Source of the DNA: an uncultured bacterium
Lineage (GTDB): Bacteria; Actinomycetota; Coriobacteriia; Coriobacteriales; Eggerthellaceae
Assembly: GCA_905215035.1 (NCBI GenBank)
Contig: CAJMOJ010000032.1
Span: 1-21,816 of the forward strand
Reading direction: 5' to 3'
DNA length: 21,816 nucleotides
Part shown: piece after piece, positions 21,011 through 21,816 of the stretch
Layout of the letters: each line of letters starts with the position of its first letter
Numbering within the stretch: position 1 is the stretch's first letter
Position numbers and translations under genes: made by a program
Notes under the pieces: generated by a model
Told to the model about the DNA's origin: nothing
Seen by the model: only the letters and a program-made list of their open reading frames with translations
Databases searched by the model: none

Positions 21011-21754
21011 ATGACTCAGATGATGCGCATCAACAAGTTTTTAGCGCGTTGTGGCGTGGCAAGCCGTCGAGCAAGCGAGTCTTTGATCATCTCAGGTGCA
21101 GTAACGGTAAATGGCGATGTTATGACCTCGCTTGCCTGTCAAATTGATCCCGAACACGACACCGTTACGGTTCACGGAAAGCCTATCGCGTTGCCGCAAG
21201 AAAATTCAGTGGTTCTCATGCTTAACAAGCCTGCAGGTTATCTGACAACTATGTCAGATCCTCATGGTCGTAAAACGGTGGCGGATTTGTTGCCCCTTGA
21301 GCGTTATCCGGGGCTTTTTCCTATTGGAAGGCTTGATCAAGATACGCGAGGGTTGCTGTTATTTACTACTGATGGAGAGTTGGGGAATACACTGCTTCAT
21401 CCATCATTTCATGTTGATAAAACTTATCATGCGCGCGTTGCTGGGCGTGTGTCTGAACGGAGTTTATACAAACTAGAGAATGGACTTGTTTTAGACGACG
21501 GGCCTACAGCTCCCGCACGGGCATGTGTATGTTCGTATGATCCTCATACGCAAACATCTTGGGTGGAGCTCACTATTCACGAAGGACGTAAACGACAGGT
21601 AAAGCGTATGATGCAAGCGATCGGTCATCCAGTAAAAGAGTTGGTCCGCAAATCATTGGGTCCACTTACACTTAGTAATCTTGAGCTTGGTGAGTGGCGT
21701 GAGCTTACCGATGATGAAATACAGAAGCTCAAAGCTTCTGTATTTACTTATTGA
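21011..21754 (+). CDS. rluB: Pseudouridine synthase of the RsuA/RluB family
   Basis: This 247-residue enzyme converts a uridine in ribosomal RNA (23S if truly RluB) to pseudouridine. It has an N-terminal S4 RNA-binding domain (MRINKFLARCGVASRRASESLIISGAVTVNGDVM), then the catalytic domain with GRLDQDTRGLLLFTTDGEL, where D109 is the catalytic Asp, and KTYHARV plus EGRKRQVKRMMQAIGHPV. The start at 21011 lies 4 bases after the scpB stop. Upstream ATGs at 20927 and 20993 overlap scpB and lack homology, while the ATG at 21023 begins exactly at MRINKF. The scpA-scpB-rluB order is classic. The choice between RluB and another RsuA-family member is less sure than the family. Confidence 0.92.
   Translation: MTQMMRINKFLARCGVASRRASESLIISGAVTVNGDVMTSLACQIDPEHDTVTVHGKPIALPQENSVVLMLNKPAGYLTTMSDPHGRKTVADLLPLERYPGLFPIGRLDQDTRGLLLFTTDGELGNTLLHPSFHVDKTYHARVAGRVSERSLYKLENGLVLDDGPTAPARACVCSYDPHTQTSWVELTIHEGRKRQVKRMMQAIGHPVKELVRKSLGPLTLSNLELGEWRELTDDEIQKLKASVFTY
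21719..21743 (+). repeat. Inverted repeat in the 3' end of the rluB coding region
   Basis: ATACAGAAGCT (21719-21729) is followed, after CAA, by AGCTTCTGTAT (21733-21743). The arms are perfect, the stop codon lies just after, and TTTACTT follows. It could be a weak terminator embedded in the coding end, or chance. Confidence 0.4.
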
Positions 21755-21782
21755 ATGTCGAGTACATAACCGTGTTAGAATC

Positions 21783-21801
21783 GTATCAATATGTATCAAT
21801 A
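21783..21801. repeat. Direct repeat GTATCAATA, 10-base period
   Basis: Two exact copies, 21783-21791 and 21793-21801, lie just downstream of TAGAAT (21775-21780). They would precede the next gene of this region, which is outside the window. A 10-base period places the copies on the same face of the helix. Confidence 0.4.
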
Positions 21802-21816
21802 AAGATAGAAGCGCAC

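Noticed and set aside
1..21816. Search for CRISPR arrays, insertion sequences, prophage and toxin-antitoxin genes
   Set aside because: No regularly spaced repeats, transposase or integrase motifs, or phage proteins were seen.

Overview
The window is bacterial chromosome of moderate GC (roughly mid-40s percent by eye), densely packed, with genes on both strands and no visible insertion sequence, prophage or CRISPR array. The gene set points to an anaerobic, asaccharolytic-type actinobacterium, most likely of the class Coriobacteriia: a CaiA-like acyl-CoA dehydrogenase with a full fixABCX set, a large-facilitator (MFS) organic-acid-type transporter, and the housekeeping block ABC-F / trmL / M50 protease / scpA / scpB / rluB. 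This placement is an inference from gene content, not from a database match, and I do not name a genus.

Layout. 1-2915: the 5' part of a tRNA-Asn (minus) with its own promoter, a DEAD-box-type RNA helicase (minus), divergent trpS (plus) and a CAU-anticodon tRNA followed by a strong terminator. 2916-8202: a long, structured, gene-free leader; an MFS transporter; a fused double YdcZ-type (DUF606) membrane protein; an unrecognised four- to five-helix membrane protein (minus); and a metallo-beta-lactamase-fold hydrolase. 8219-14728: the metabolic centre of the window. Two acyl-CoA dehydrogenases are divergent across a 520-base control region. The plus-strand one is CaiA-like and leads an operon with fixA, fixB, fixC and fixX, closed by a terminator. 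14729-15926: a LysR regulator with a palindrome upstream. 15958-21754: a housekeeping operon of ABC-F ATPase, trmL, an M50 (site-2-protease-like) metalloprotease, scpA, scpB and an RsuA/RluB pseudouridine synthase.

How it fits together. FixA/FixB form an electron-transfer flavoprotein, FixC is a membrane-associated flavoprotein and FixX its ferredoxin-like partner. With the CaiA-like dehydrogenase they form an electron route to an enoyl-CoA acceptor, as in carnitine-respiring enterobacteria. No CoA-transferase, CoA-ligase or enoyl-CoA hydratase gene lies beside them, so the substrate is open. A 12-base motif (TGTCCAATAGGT) occurs in opposite orientations at the two ends of the divergent dehydrogenase control region, and part of it recurs upstream of the MFS transporter. 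This suggests that one regulator controls the transporter and both dehydrogenases. An intrinsic terminator between fixB and fixC probably lowers fixCX expression relative to fixAB. The fix/dehydrogenase/MFS genes use visibly more C-ending, AAG/GAG-rich codons than the rest, as expected for highly expressed catabolic genes.
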